Shown here piece by piece: positions 9,326 through 16,298 of a stretch of 22,155 nt of DNA. The notes below the pieces were generated by a model. The model ran no database searches. It was given only the letters and a program-made list of their open reading frames with translations, and had not been told where the DNA came from. The translations under genes and the position numbers were made by a program. This DNA is from a virus. Position 1 is the first letter of the stretch, and every line of letters starts with the position of its first letter. The stretch lies in IMG/VR virus record IMGVR_UViG_3300030107_001057, positions 1 through 22,155 of that record; one strand, 5' to 3'.

Positions 9326-11003
9326 AGACTTTGTAGAACAATCTTTCATACCATATCTTAAGCAGTATAAAGATTATCTTTACGACATATACTTTACATG
9401 TCGTATGCCTCCTTTTGAACAAGATGCAATGGGAGATGTTGTAGATGGTGACATAAGAGAAACTACTCTTAATGCCCTCTACGTTTCAGAAAAGTCTGGT
9501 ATCCCTCTATCAGCAACATTCAACAATATCCAGGTTACACCTAACCAAAGTAACCTGGATATTTTCATTGAGAATTTTAAACCATTGTATGAAGCAGGTA
9601 TCCGTATTGTTACTCTTCCTCATACAACATGGATATTGACTGGCCAGATACAAAAAGAATTTCCAGATCTCTTTATTAAAAATACTATTCTTAGAGAAGT
9701 AACAAGAGCAAATGAGATAGTTAATCTAGCAAAAGCAGGATTTCATTATGTGAATCTTGATAGAGATTTAATGCGTGATCGTGATCAGTTAAATCACATC
9801 ATGAAAGCAAAAGCATATTGTGCTGATATAGGTAAACCAGTTAAGATATCATTACTTGCTAATGAGTGGTGTTGGGGTGGATGTCCGATCATGCCAGAAC
9901 ACTATCATTACAATAGTGTTAGAGATAAACAACAACCACAATATTTTAATGATGCTATTAGTAGAGTTTCTTGTTCTGCATGGGATGAGAAAGATCCTGC
10001 TAATGCTTTAAAGCAAGCAACTATTCCACCTTGGAAAGAAGATTGGCAAGAGTTTCTTGATCTTGGTATAGATGTATTTAAGATGCATGGTAGAGAGAAT
10101 GCTATGCGTCTAATGGAATCTATGGAGATTATTAAGAGATGGGTTGATGATGAAGAATTATTATATCAAGAGTTTAATGAGTATATTGAAGATACTACAT
10201 TAGAAGAAAAACCAATTGATATATGGCGAAATAAAATCAAGACTTGTAAGTTTGATTGTTGGGATTGTAACTACTGTGATTCAGTTATCCATTCTAGGAT
10301 GAAAAAGAATGAAAGAACTATGGATAAAGATATTGAATTAGTTCTCAATTCTATTGATAAAGCAGTAAGAAGAGAAAGTAAATTTATAGAAGAGGGATAT
10401 GATATTCCTGGACTATCATCAAATATAGTAAGGCATTTCTTAAACAATCTTTGTTCAAAAGAAGATGCTGTTTATATGGAATTAGGTGTTCATGCTGGTA
10501 GTACTTTTGTTGCTGCTACGATGGGACATGATATAACTTCATTTGCTATTGATAATTATTCAGAAGAAAATATATCACCATTCCGTGATGAAGATGTTAA
10601 ATCTGATGGGAAGGTAACACTAGGCCATAAAGGTTATCAAATGACTAATCCTAAGAATACTATTCTTAGATCATTAAGACCTAATCAGCATTTTTATGCT
10701 AAGGCAATTCAGGAACTTAAATTCCCAATGTTCCACGGTAAGAAAGCAAATATTATTTTCTATGATGCTGATCATGATCCACAAGCAACCTATGATAATT
10801 TAACTTATCTTTATACAGTTATGGATGATCAATTTATAATTGTAATTGATGATGCTAATTTCATGGGTGTTGTTGAAGCAGCAAATATCTGGATAAAAGA
10901 GAATGAATTAAAAGTTCTCTTTGATAGAAAGATATTAACTTCTATTCCAGAAGATCCTAATAGTTGGTGGAATGGTGTACATATAATGGTCTGTCAAAAA
11001 TGA
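9291..11003 (+). CDS. Two-domain enzyme: U32-like TIM-barrel domain with Cys clusters fused to a class I SAM methyltransferase-like domain
   Basis: From ATG 9291 (GGAG directly upstream; ATG 9282 and TTG 9261 are alternatives) the protein has 570 residues. Residues ~1-290 read like a TIM barrel of the U32/collagenase-like group: alternating strands and helices, RIVTLPHTTW near 105, HYVNLDRD near 152, and NEWCWGGCPIMPEHYHYN at 191-208 with C194 and C198. A C-x3-C-x2-C-x2-C cluster follows (C319, C323, C326, C329). Several U32 members carry Fe-S clusters on cysteines in comparable places. Residues ~375-570 resemble Methyltransf_24-type class I methyltransferases: MELGVHAGSTF at 397-407 (SAM-binding glycine loop), IIFYDADHD at 488-496, and IIVIDDANF at 516-524. 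Substrate unknown. It heads a run of 2OG/Fe(II) oxygenases, overlapping the first by ATGA. The methyltransferase part is moderately certain; the U32 assignment is a resemblance only. Confidence 0.7.
   Translation: MFSIPLNTKLPEDFVEQSFIPYLKQYKDYLYDIYFTCRMPPFEQDAMGDVVDGDIRETTLNALYVSEKSGIPLSATFNNIQVTPNQSNLDIFIENFKPLYEAGIRIVTLPHTTWILTGQIQKEFPDLFIKNTILREVTRANEIVNLAKAGFHYVNLDRDLMRDRDQLNHIMKAKAYCADIGKPVKISLLANEWCWGGCPIMPEHYHYNSVRDKQQPQYFNDAISRVSCSAWDEKDPANALKQATIPPWKEDWQEFLDLGIDVFKMHGRENAMRLMESMEIIKRWVDDEELLYQEFNEYIEDTTLEEKPIDIWRNKIKTCKFDCWDCNYCDSVIHSRMKKNERTMDKDIELVLNSIDKAVRRESKFIEEGYDIPGLSSNIVRHFLNNLCSKEDAVYMELGVHAGSTFVAATMGHDITSFAIDNYSEENISPFRDEDVKSDGKVTLGHKGYQMTNPKNTILRSLRPNQHFYAKAIQELKFPMFHGKKANIIFYDADHDPQATYDNLTYLYTVMDDQFIIVIDDANFMGVVEAANIWIKENELKVLFDRKILTSIPEDPNSWWNGVHIMVCQK
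9525..9563 (+). other. Perfect 14-bp inverted repeat (hairpin) within a coding region, followed by TT
   Basis: The left arm AATATCCAGGTTAC (9525-9538) and right arm GTAACCTGGATATT (9550-9563) are exact reverse complements around an 11-base loop. The right arm runs into TTC, so a TTTTC tract covers 9562-9566. As RNA this is a strong stem-loop about 235 bases into the two-domain enzyme gene. It could act as an attenuator, terminator-like or processing element. The short T tract and the coding location argue against a strong terminator. Confidence 0.6.
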
Positions 11004-11593
11004 ATTCATTTAGAACTCAATATATTATAATCAAAATGGAAGATGAATATTTTGATTTAATAGAGAAACAACTTAAAACTGCTAGAGGTAAAGATCGTAA
11101 TAATAAACCTATTGATGATTATGAATTATCTAAAGTTGAAGGAGTAGATTCTAAGGTTGGTGCTTACGATAAAGTAAATAGACAATCCAAATCTCGTTTT
11201 ATAGATGATGAACGTCTCTATGGATTAATGGATGGAATGGTTAGATTTGCTAATGAAAAATGTGAATGGAATTATGATGTTGATTTTATTGAACCTATAC
11301 AAGACACTTTGTATGAAGTAGGTGGTTATTATGATTGGCATATAGATGAATCTAATTGGTTTCAAGGTAAGAGACAGAGTAATAGAATAAGAAAGATAAG
11401 TTTTACTGTCTTATTAAATGATGATTTTGAAGGTGGTGAGTTTGAATTATTTGCTGATGAAAAGAAAGTTATCCCAATGAAGAAAAAAGATGTTATAATG
11501 TTCATGGGTGATACACCACACAGAGTAAGAGAAGTTACTTCTGGGTGTAGAAAATCTTTAGTAGGATGGGTACAGGGGCCTCCATATAAATGA
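11000..11593 (+). CDS. 2-oxoglutarate/Fe(II) oxygenase, prolyl-4-hydroxylase-like (oxygenase 1 of 6)
   Basis: The start is taken at ATG 11000, which overlaps the previous stop (ATGA), rather than the in-frame ATG 10964 inside the upstream gene. The 197-residue chain ends in the double-stranded beta-helix core. The Fe(II) ligands are H114 and D116 in YDWHIDES and H174 in DTPHRVREV; the probable 2-oxoglutarate-binding residue is R184. GGEFELF (145-151) is the usual strand after the first ligands, as in 2OG-FeII_Oxy_3 proteins. The family couples oxidation of a substrate, often hydroxylation, to decarboxylation of 2-oxoglutarate. The N-terminal 90 residues are charged and unrecognised. All catalytic residues are present, so it should be active; its substrate is unknown. 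Confidence 0.86.
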   Translation: MNSFRTQYIIIKMEDEYFDLIEKQLKTARGKDRNNKPIDDYELSKVEGVDSKVGAYDKVNRQSKSRFIDDERLYGLMDGMVRFANEKCEWNYDVDFIEPIQDTLYEVGGYYDWHIDESNWFQGKRQSNRIRKISFTVLLNDDFEGGEFELFADEKKVIPMKKKDVIMFMGDTPHRVREVTSGCRKSLVGWVQGPPYK

Positions 11594-12156
11594 AATTTAT
11601 TAGAGAATATCAATTAAAAGATCTTACCATTTGTGATGCTATGATAGACCTCTTTAATAGAGGAAATAGTAAAGCATTAACATATCCTGGTAGAGTAGGT
11701 GGTGGAAGTATTATTCCTGATATTAAAAGGAGTACAGATTTTTCTTTAGATGATGCTGGACAACTTGGTAAACCAGATGATTTTAAGTATGATTTATATC
11801 ATACTGAATTGGATGAGTTTATTGATGATTATCTTGAAACATTACAAATAGAGAATATAGAATTTGTTAAAAAGAATTTACCTCAGATACAATACTATAG
11901 GCCAGGAGAAGGTTTCTATACATGGCATGTAGATGGTTCTGGTTTAGATGGATGTGATAGAGCATTTGTTTATATCACATATTTGAATGATGTTCCTAAT
12001 GGTGGTACAGAGTTCTTCTATCAAGATTATACTGTTAGAGCATTGAAAGGTAATACAGTTATATTTCCTGCTTGTTTAACTCACAAACATAGAGGACAGA
12101 TATCAAAAGAACATGAAAAATATATTCTTACAGGATGGATATGGTGGGGAGCATGA
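11590..12156 (+). CDS. 2-oxoglutarate/Fe(II) oxygenase, P4H/SM-20-like (oxygenase 2 of 6)
   Basis: Starts at an ATGA overlap with oxygenase 1 and gives 188 residues. The Fe ligands are H113 and D115 in YTWHVDGSG, plus H165 or H167 in LTHKHRGQ. The C-terminal KYILTGW places a lysine (K177), not arginine, at the usual 2-oxoglutarate carboxylate position, as in prolyl-4-hydroxylase-type enzymes. NGGTEFFYQ (137-145) and the FP before the distal histidine are standard core landmarks. It differs from oxygenase 1 in the N-terminal half and in the Lys/Arg choice, so the two are not a recent tandem duplication. Acts in the cytosol; substrate unknown. Confidence 0.87.
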   Translation: MKFIREYQLKDLTICDAMIDLFNRGNSKALTYPGRVGGGSIIPDIKRSTDFSLDDAGQLGKPDDFKYDLYHTELDEFIDDYLETLQIENIEFVKKNLPQIQYYRPGEGFYTWHVDGSGLDGCDRAFVYITYLNDVPNGGTEFFYQDYTVRALKGNTVIFPACLTHKHRGQISKEHEKYILTGWIWWGA

Positions 12157-12734
12157 ATAAACCAATAGTAATATATGACGTTCTTCCAAGGAATGAGGTA
12201 GATGCATTGTATCCCTATTTTGATCGTAAGTCACCTGCTATCAATAGTCTTGCAACATGGACATATAATAATGCATCTTATGGAAAGGGTGATCCTATAT
12301 CATGGCAACATCCATTAAGAACAGATTTAATTTTTGAAAAGTGTGCTACTACAGTTAAGTTAAAGATGATGAAACATCTTAGAAGGCCATTAAAGTTATG
12401 TAAGATACATGTTAATGGACAAACTGCTGGACAGGATACAGTATTTCATAGAGATTTTCAGGAAGATGATGTATGGACATTCATTTATTTCAATCAACAT
12501 TATTGGAATATAGAATGGGGTGGTGAGTTTGTTGCTCAAAGTCCTGATGGTGTTTATCATTACACACCATACATACCAAATACAGGTGCATTTATTCCTT
12601 CTAATTGGGAACACAAAGGACACCCTCCTAATGATTTAATTGGGAATGATATAAGAACAACCATTGCGTTTTCTTTTTGTGATCCTAAGATCCATTCTCA
12701 TATAATAAGTCAGACAACTAGAAAATGGTATTAG
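12153..12734 (+). CDS. 2-oxoglutarate/Fe(II) oxygenase (oxygenase 3 of 6)
   Basis: Start taken at ATG 12153, which overlaps the previous stop (ATGA) and has GGGGAGC just before it; in-frame ATGs at 12135 and 12141 would only add six or four residues. 193 residues. The ligands are H99 and D101 in TVFHRDFQ, H154 in NWEHKGH, and R168 in NDIRTTIAF. A GGEFV strand (123-127) sits between them. The N-terminal half is Trp/Tyr-rich (SLATWTYNNASYG). This layout resembles the 2OG-Fe(II) oxygenase genes found in many marine T4-like phages. Fold and active site are clear, substrate not. Confidence 0.82.
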   Translation: MNKPIVIYDVLPRNEVDALYPYFDRKSPAINSLATWTYNNASYGKGDPISWQHPLRTDLIFEKCATTVKLKMMKHLRRPLKLCKIHVNGQTAGQDTVFHRDFQEDDVWTFIYFNQHYWNIEWGGEFVAQSPDGVYHYTPYIPNTGAFIPSNWEHKGHPPNDLIGNDIRTTIAFSFCDPKIHSHIISQTTRKWY

Positions 12735-13228
12735 GTATTAAAGAATATCCATGTCAATTAGATAATGATGAGTTAGATACTCTGATAGATTTTATTGATA
12801 ATATTAGATACCAAAGTAATCCTACTGTTGTTAAGACAGAAGATAATTTTTTAGATTGTGATCTACCAGTAATTCAGAAATTGAGATGGTCATATTATGA
12901 TTCATGTTCTAGATATTGGGATATGGATGTATTTGATTTTAAAATAAATTCTTGGATATATGTTGACTGGAAAGGAAATAGTAAAGAACCATATATGCAC
13001 GCTCATAACAGTGAGAATCCATATACACTTTCTGGTATAATGTATCTAAAATTTACAAACTCATCTGGAACTACAATGTTTCCAATGCCAGGTAGGCCAT
13101 CATATTTTTTACCAAATAAGATGTTAACTTGGTTTATATTTCCATCTAATCTTCCACATATACCAGGTAGAGGAATGGACAATGAAAAACGTTACTCACT
13201 AAGTGCAGATTTGTATTATGGACGATAG
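12725..13228 (+). CDS. Putative 2OG-Fe(II) oxygenase, H-x-H type (oxygenase 4 of 6)
   Basis: Starts at ATG 12725, overlapping oxygenase 3 by 10 bases, without a clear ribosome-binding site; 167 residues. PYMHAHNSENPYTLSGIMYL (89-108) matches the pattern of the 2OG-FeII_Oxy_5 type (H-x-H followed by SG and a YL strand). H92 and H94 stand where most relatives have H-x-D. The distal part is WFIFPSNLPHIPG with H145, then R156 in KRYSLSADL. These agree with the family's FPS..H...eR pattern. Activity is likely but less certain than for H-x-D members, because the second ligand position is a histidine. Confidence 0.72.
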   Translation: MVLGIKEYPCQLDNDELDTLIDFIDNIRYQSNPTVVKTEDNFLDCDLPVIQKLRWSYYDSCSRYWDMDVFDFKINSWIYVDWKGNSKEPYMHAHNSENPYTLSGIMYLKFTNSSGTTMFPMPGRPSYFLPNKMLTWFIFPSNLPHIPGRGMDNEKRYSLSADLYYGR

Positions 13229-13832
13229 TATTAAAAAACAAGAGGCTTTAACTTTTGTTGCAGAGAAGATGCCAGCACCAATATATTCAGATCTTCGTGC
13301 TTATTGTGAGAAGAGAAGACATGATGAGGTGTGGGATTATAATTGGAAGTTGGCAGGTGCTCTAGATCAACAATCAAGTTTAAATGATCATAAATTAGAG
13401 TGTCCAGATTTAGAAGATTATTTGTTATTCAATACTAATAAGATATGGAATGACATATATTTGACATGTCCTTGGGAGTTTAATACTTGTAAAGATCCAA
13501 CTAGGTATATGAAACTCAAGAGTTTATGGGTTAACTATCAGAAAAAAGGAGAATATAATCCTATGCATAGTCATGCTGGTATTGCTAGTTTCGTTATATT
13601 TGTTGATATACCATATGGATCTGATGAGAGAGATACTCATATGAGTAATGGTGGATTACAGTTAGAGAAGGATGTATTACCATTAGATAGTTCATGGAAT
13701 GGTACTCTTATTTTATTTCCTTCAACTACAATGCACGCTGTATATCCTTATTACTCTACGGATAAAGAAAGAATAACTGTGGCAGGTAATGTTGCATGGG
13801 ATGTGGAGGGGCCAGATGAAGAGCATTATTGA
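13218..13832 (+). CDS. Putative 2OG-Fe(II) oxygenase, H-x-H type (oxygenase 5 of 6)
   Basis: Start taken at ATG 13218, giving an 11-base overlap with oxygenase 4; an in-frame GTG at 13203 is less likely. 204 residues. Core motifs: YNPMHSHAGIASFVIFVDIP with H117 and H119, TLILFPSTTMHAVYP with H173, and KERITVAGNVAW with R185. The order and spacing match oxygenase 4, but the N-terminal 110 residues and most core residues differ, so they are diverged members of one subfamily. The Glu/Lys- and Trp-rich N-terminal half is unrecognised. Probably a soluble hydroxylase of unknown substrate. Confidence 0.74.
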   Translation: MDDSIKKQEALTFVAEKMPAPIYSDLRAYCEKRRHDEVWDYNWKLAGALDQQSSLNDHKLECPDLEDYLLFNTNKIWNDIYLTCPWEFNTCKDPTRYMKLKSLWVNYQKKGEYNPMHSHAGIASFVIFVDIPYGSDERDTHMSNGGLQLEKDVLPLDSSWNGTLILFPSTTMHAVYPYYSTDKERITVAGNVAWDVEGPDEEHY

Positions 13833-14355
13833 TGATTGTATTGATAAGTCATATCAAAATACAGTAGAGGATACTCTTAGGTTTAATACTGACTTCAGAT
13901 GGGTCTATCATGATAATCTTGTAGAGGATGGTGATCATCAACTGATAGGATTCTCTCATATGTTTATTCTTAATGGAGAATCATGTAGTGATTTTAGTGG
14001 ATTATTAATGCCACTAGTATATGAAGCATGTGATAATGCAAAATTAAATATCTCAAAGGTGTTACGTGCAAGATGTTTCTTACAAACACCTGGAGTCAGA
14101 GAGCATGAGTATGATCAGATGCATGTTGATATACCAGATTTTCATAATGTATGTCTTTATTATGTAAATGACAGTGACGGAGATACGTACTTTAGTGAGA
14201 AGATGTACGGAGATCCCGTTGGAGAATATGGTATAAATACTACTGTCTCACCAAAGAAAGGACGTTGTGTATTCTTTGATGGCCTACGTTTTCACGCAAG
14301 CAGCAAACCTACACAAAATTCTAGATTTGTGATAAACTATAACTTTATACCCTGA
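13816..14355 (+). CDS. 2-oxoglutarate/Fe(II) oxygenase (oxygenase 6 of 6)
   Basis: ATG 13816 is chosen because GGAGG lies at the right distance (13805-13809); the ATG at 13789 would extend the overlap with oxygenase 5 and lacks such a site. 179 residues. The ligands are H103 and D105 in YDQMHVDIPDF, H160 in DGLRFHASS, and R170 in NSRFVINYNF. The strand CLYYVNDSDGDTYFSE (113-128) is typical of phage 2OG-Fe(II) oxygenases annotated in cyanomyoviruses. It ends the cassette 6 bases before the next small gene. The catalytic set is complete; substrate unknown. Confidence 0.84.
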   Translation: MKSIIDDCIDKSYQNTVEDTLRFNTDFRWVYHDNLVEDGDHQLIGFSHMFILNGESCSDFSGLLMPLVYEACDNAKLNISKVLRARCFLQTPGVREHEYDQMHVDIPDFHNVCLYYVNDSDGDTYFSEKMYGDPVGEYGINTTVSPKKGRCVFFDGLRFHASSKPTQNSRFVINYNFIP

Positions 14356-14361
14356 TTAGAT

Positions 14362-14571
14362 ATGGATCCAGCAGAATTGAAAAAGAATTTTACTGAGCAA
14401 ATCGAGAAAACTGATGCTCAGATAAGAGAACTAGAACAAAATCTAGAGAAAGCAAAAGAATATAAAACAAAATTGACTGGGGGATTAGAAACTATTGAAC
14501 TTCTTAATCCTGAGTCTAAGGATGAAGCACCAGCAGTAGCTCCAGAATCTACTGGAGATGCTCCTTCCTAA
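14362..14571 (+). CDS. Small coiled-coil protein, 69 aa
   Basis: ATG 14362 to TAA 14569-14571. Residues 4-47 form one continuous charged heptad pattern (EQIEKTDAQIRELEQNLEKA), a clear coiled coil. The rest is an acidic Pro/Ala/Glu tail that looks disordered (DEAPAVAPESTGDAPS). There is no membrane or signal segment. It sits directly before the neck gene gp13, and similar short coiled-coil genes occur there in cyanomyoviruses. It may be a structural or assembly accessory; no function can be read from it. Confidence 0.68.
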   Translation: MDPAELKKNFTEQIEKTDAQIRELEQNLEKAKEYKTKLTGGLETIELLNPESKDEAPAVAPESTGDAPS

Positions 14572-14584
14572 ATAAGAAGGAAGG
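14540..14584 (+). other. Two consecutive small hairpins before gp13
   Basis: CTCCAG (14540-14545) pairs with CTGGAG (14552-14557) around a 6-base loop. CCTTCC (14563-14568) pairs with GGAAGG (14579-14584) around a 10-base loop that contains the stop codon of the small coiled-coil gene. No T tract follows, so a terminator is unlikely. They may shape the mRNA upstream of the gp13 ribosome-binding site. Confidence 0.4.
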
Positions 14585-14599
14585 TAATATAGGTTAATA

Positions 14600-15412
14600 A
14601 TGGCATCACCTGCAAGTAAGACCGATCTTATAACTTATTGTAAGAGGCAATTGGGTGAACCTGTGCTACAGGTCAACATTGATGATGAGCAAGTCAATAA
14701 CGTAATTGATGACACATTTCAGTTCTTTCAGGAGAATTGTTATAATGGCATGGAGCGTTGTTATCTGAAGCATGAACTAACTGCTGATGATAAAACTCGT
14801 CTTGCTGCATGGACAGATTCTACTGTCACAGAGGGTGCTGTAACAACCACTTGGAATGAATCAACAAATTATATACCAGTACCATCTCATGTAGTTGGTG
14901 TTAGTAAAGTATTTGGAATGGTTGGTAACTCCATCCGTTCCAATCTTTTTGGTATCGAATATCGAATGTTCTTGAATGACTTATATGCATTTGGATCACT
15001 TGATATTCTTAATTATTATATGACAAAGCAATATCTTGAAACACTAGATATGGTTTTGAATAATGGTTCCTTCCAACAGTTCAGATTTACACAACGTCGT
15101 GATCGTCTGTACTTAGATATTGATAAGGACTTTCTTGAAACAGGCCAACACCTCTTAATTGAGTGTCATCGTCTGTTAGATCCAACTGATGCTACTGAGA
15201 TGTATAATGATATCTTTGTGAAAAGATATGCTACTGCTCTTATGAAGAAACAGTGGGGTCAAAACTTGATCAAATATAATGATGTTAAATTACCTGGTGG
15301 TGTAACACTTAATGGTAGACAGATATTTGAAGATGGTCAATCTGATTTAAGGATGATAGAAGGTGAAGTTCTCAGTAAGTATGCACTTCCACCAATGGAT
15401 ATGATAGGTTAA
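14600..15412 (+). CDS. 13: Neck protein gp13 (T4-like)
   Basis: A 270-residue protein from ATG 14600, with AGG nine to seven bases before the start in TAGGTTAATA. In T4, gp13 completes the neck with gp14 after DNA packaging and prepares the head for tail joining. The N-terminus (SKTDLITYCKRQLGEPVLQV), the FQFFQEN stretch and the LDILNYYMTKQYLETLDM segment are characteristic of the cyanomyovirus gp13 family, and the gene lies in the conserved order gp13-gp14-gp15-gp16. Length agrees with cyanophage gp13 (T4 gp13 is about 309 residues). Only one base separates it from gp14. The assignment is from memory of the family plus synteny. Confidence 0.88.
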   Translation: MASPASKTDLITYCKRQLGEPVLQVNIDDEQVNNVIDDTFQFFQENCYNGMERCYLKHELTADDKTRLAAWTDSTVTEGAVTTTWNESTNYIPVPSHVVGVSKVFGMVGNSIRSNLFGIEYRMFLNDLYAFGSLDILNYYMTKQYLETLDMVLNNGSFQQFRFTQRRDRLYLDIDKDFLETGQHLLIECHRLLDPTDATEMYNDIFVKRYATALMKKQWGQNLIKYNDVKLPGGVTLNGRQIFEDGQSDLRMIEGEVLSKYALPPMDMIG

Positions 15413-15413
15413 C

Positions 15414-16298
15414 ATGGCTACTAATCCCTATTTCCCAACTTATTACGCAGGTGATGCTGGCGAGCAGACCTTGTATCAAGATCTTGTCGATGAACAGATT
15501 AAGATGTTTGGTACTGATATCTATTATCTACCAAGGACTATCCTTAAAGATAATACATTAGACGATATTGTTTTTAATAAGTATCAGGATGAGTTTCAAG
15601 TAGAAATGCTTCTACAGAATGTAGAGGGATTTGGAGATGGTGCAGAATTTGTCAGTCAGTTTGGTGTAAGAATAACAGATGAGGTAGTATTCAGAGTCTC
15701 TAGTCGTAGATGGGATGAAGCAGTTGCTGCTAATAATCCTACTCTGACAGTAACTAATAGACCAAACGAAGGAGATCTTTTATACTTCCCATTAACAAAA
15801 GATTTGTATGAAATAAAATTCGTACAACAGGAGATACCATTCTATCAGTTTGGTAAACTCCAATTTTATACAATGACTTGTGAGCTTTATCAGTATGGTA
15901 GTGACGACATATCTACTGGTGTTGCTGAGATAGATCAACTAGAAACTATATTCTCCAGTGCTATTGCCCTTACAATGGGTGTAGGTGGTACAGGAGACTT
16001 TACAGTAGGTGAGAAGGTAACAGGTGCTACATCTGGATCTGAGGCAGAGGTTAAGTCTTGGGATAATTCTACTAGAATTATTCAGGTTATAAATCGTACA
16101 GGTACATTTGCTACTGGAGAGTCACTTACTGGAGACAGTAGTAGTGCAGTCTGGGTTGTTTCAACCTTTGATACTCTACAGGATACAAATAGTGAGTATG
16201 ATGATAACAGGGAAATTGAAGATGCTGCTGACAATATAATTGATTGGAGCGAAGGTAATCCCTTCGGTGAATTTGGTAACTTTACAGGGAGTATTTGA
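15414..16298 (+). CDS. 14: Neck protein gp14 (T4-like)
   Basis: A 294-residue protein from ATG 15414. It has the same TAGGTTAA leader as gp13, with the upstream stop codon inside it. gp14 is the partner of gp13 in the head-tail neck. The N-terminus (NPYFPTYYAGDAGEQTLYQD) and the IYYLPRTI and FQVEMLLQNVEGFGDG segments fit the T4 gp14 family. Residues ~190-245 form a Gly/Thr/Ser-rich beta insertion (VGGTGDFTVGEKVTGATSGS) seen in cyanophage versions and reminiscent of virion surface modules. The tail IIDWSEGNPFGEF is the usual acidic gp14 end. Its stop overlaps the gp15 start (TGATG). Confidence 0.88.
   Translation: MATNPYFPTYYAGDAGEQTLYQDLVDEQIKMFGTDIYYLPRTILKDNTLDDIVFNKYQDEFQVEMLLQNVEGFGDGAEFVSQFGVRITDEVVFRVSSRRWDEAVAANNPTLTVTNRPNEGDLLYFPLTKDLYEIKFVQQEIPFYQFGKLQFYTMTCELYQYGSDDISTGVAEIDQLETIFSSAIALTMGVGGTGDFTVGEKVTGATSGSEAEVKSWDNSTRIIQVINRTGTFATGESLTGDSSSAVWVVSTFDTLQDTNSEYDDNREIEDAADNIIDWSEGNPFGEFGNFTGSI

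Noticed and set aside
14232-14239. Exact TATAAATA inside oxygenase 6
   Set aside because: It encodes Gly-Ile-Asn-Thr codons within a conserved gene, 123 bases from the next start. Without transcript data it is not distinguishable from chance, though it could feed the neck genes.
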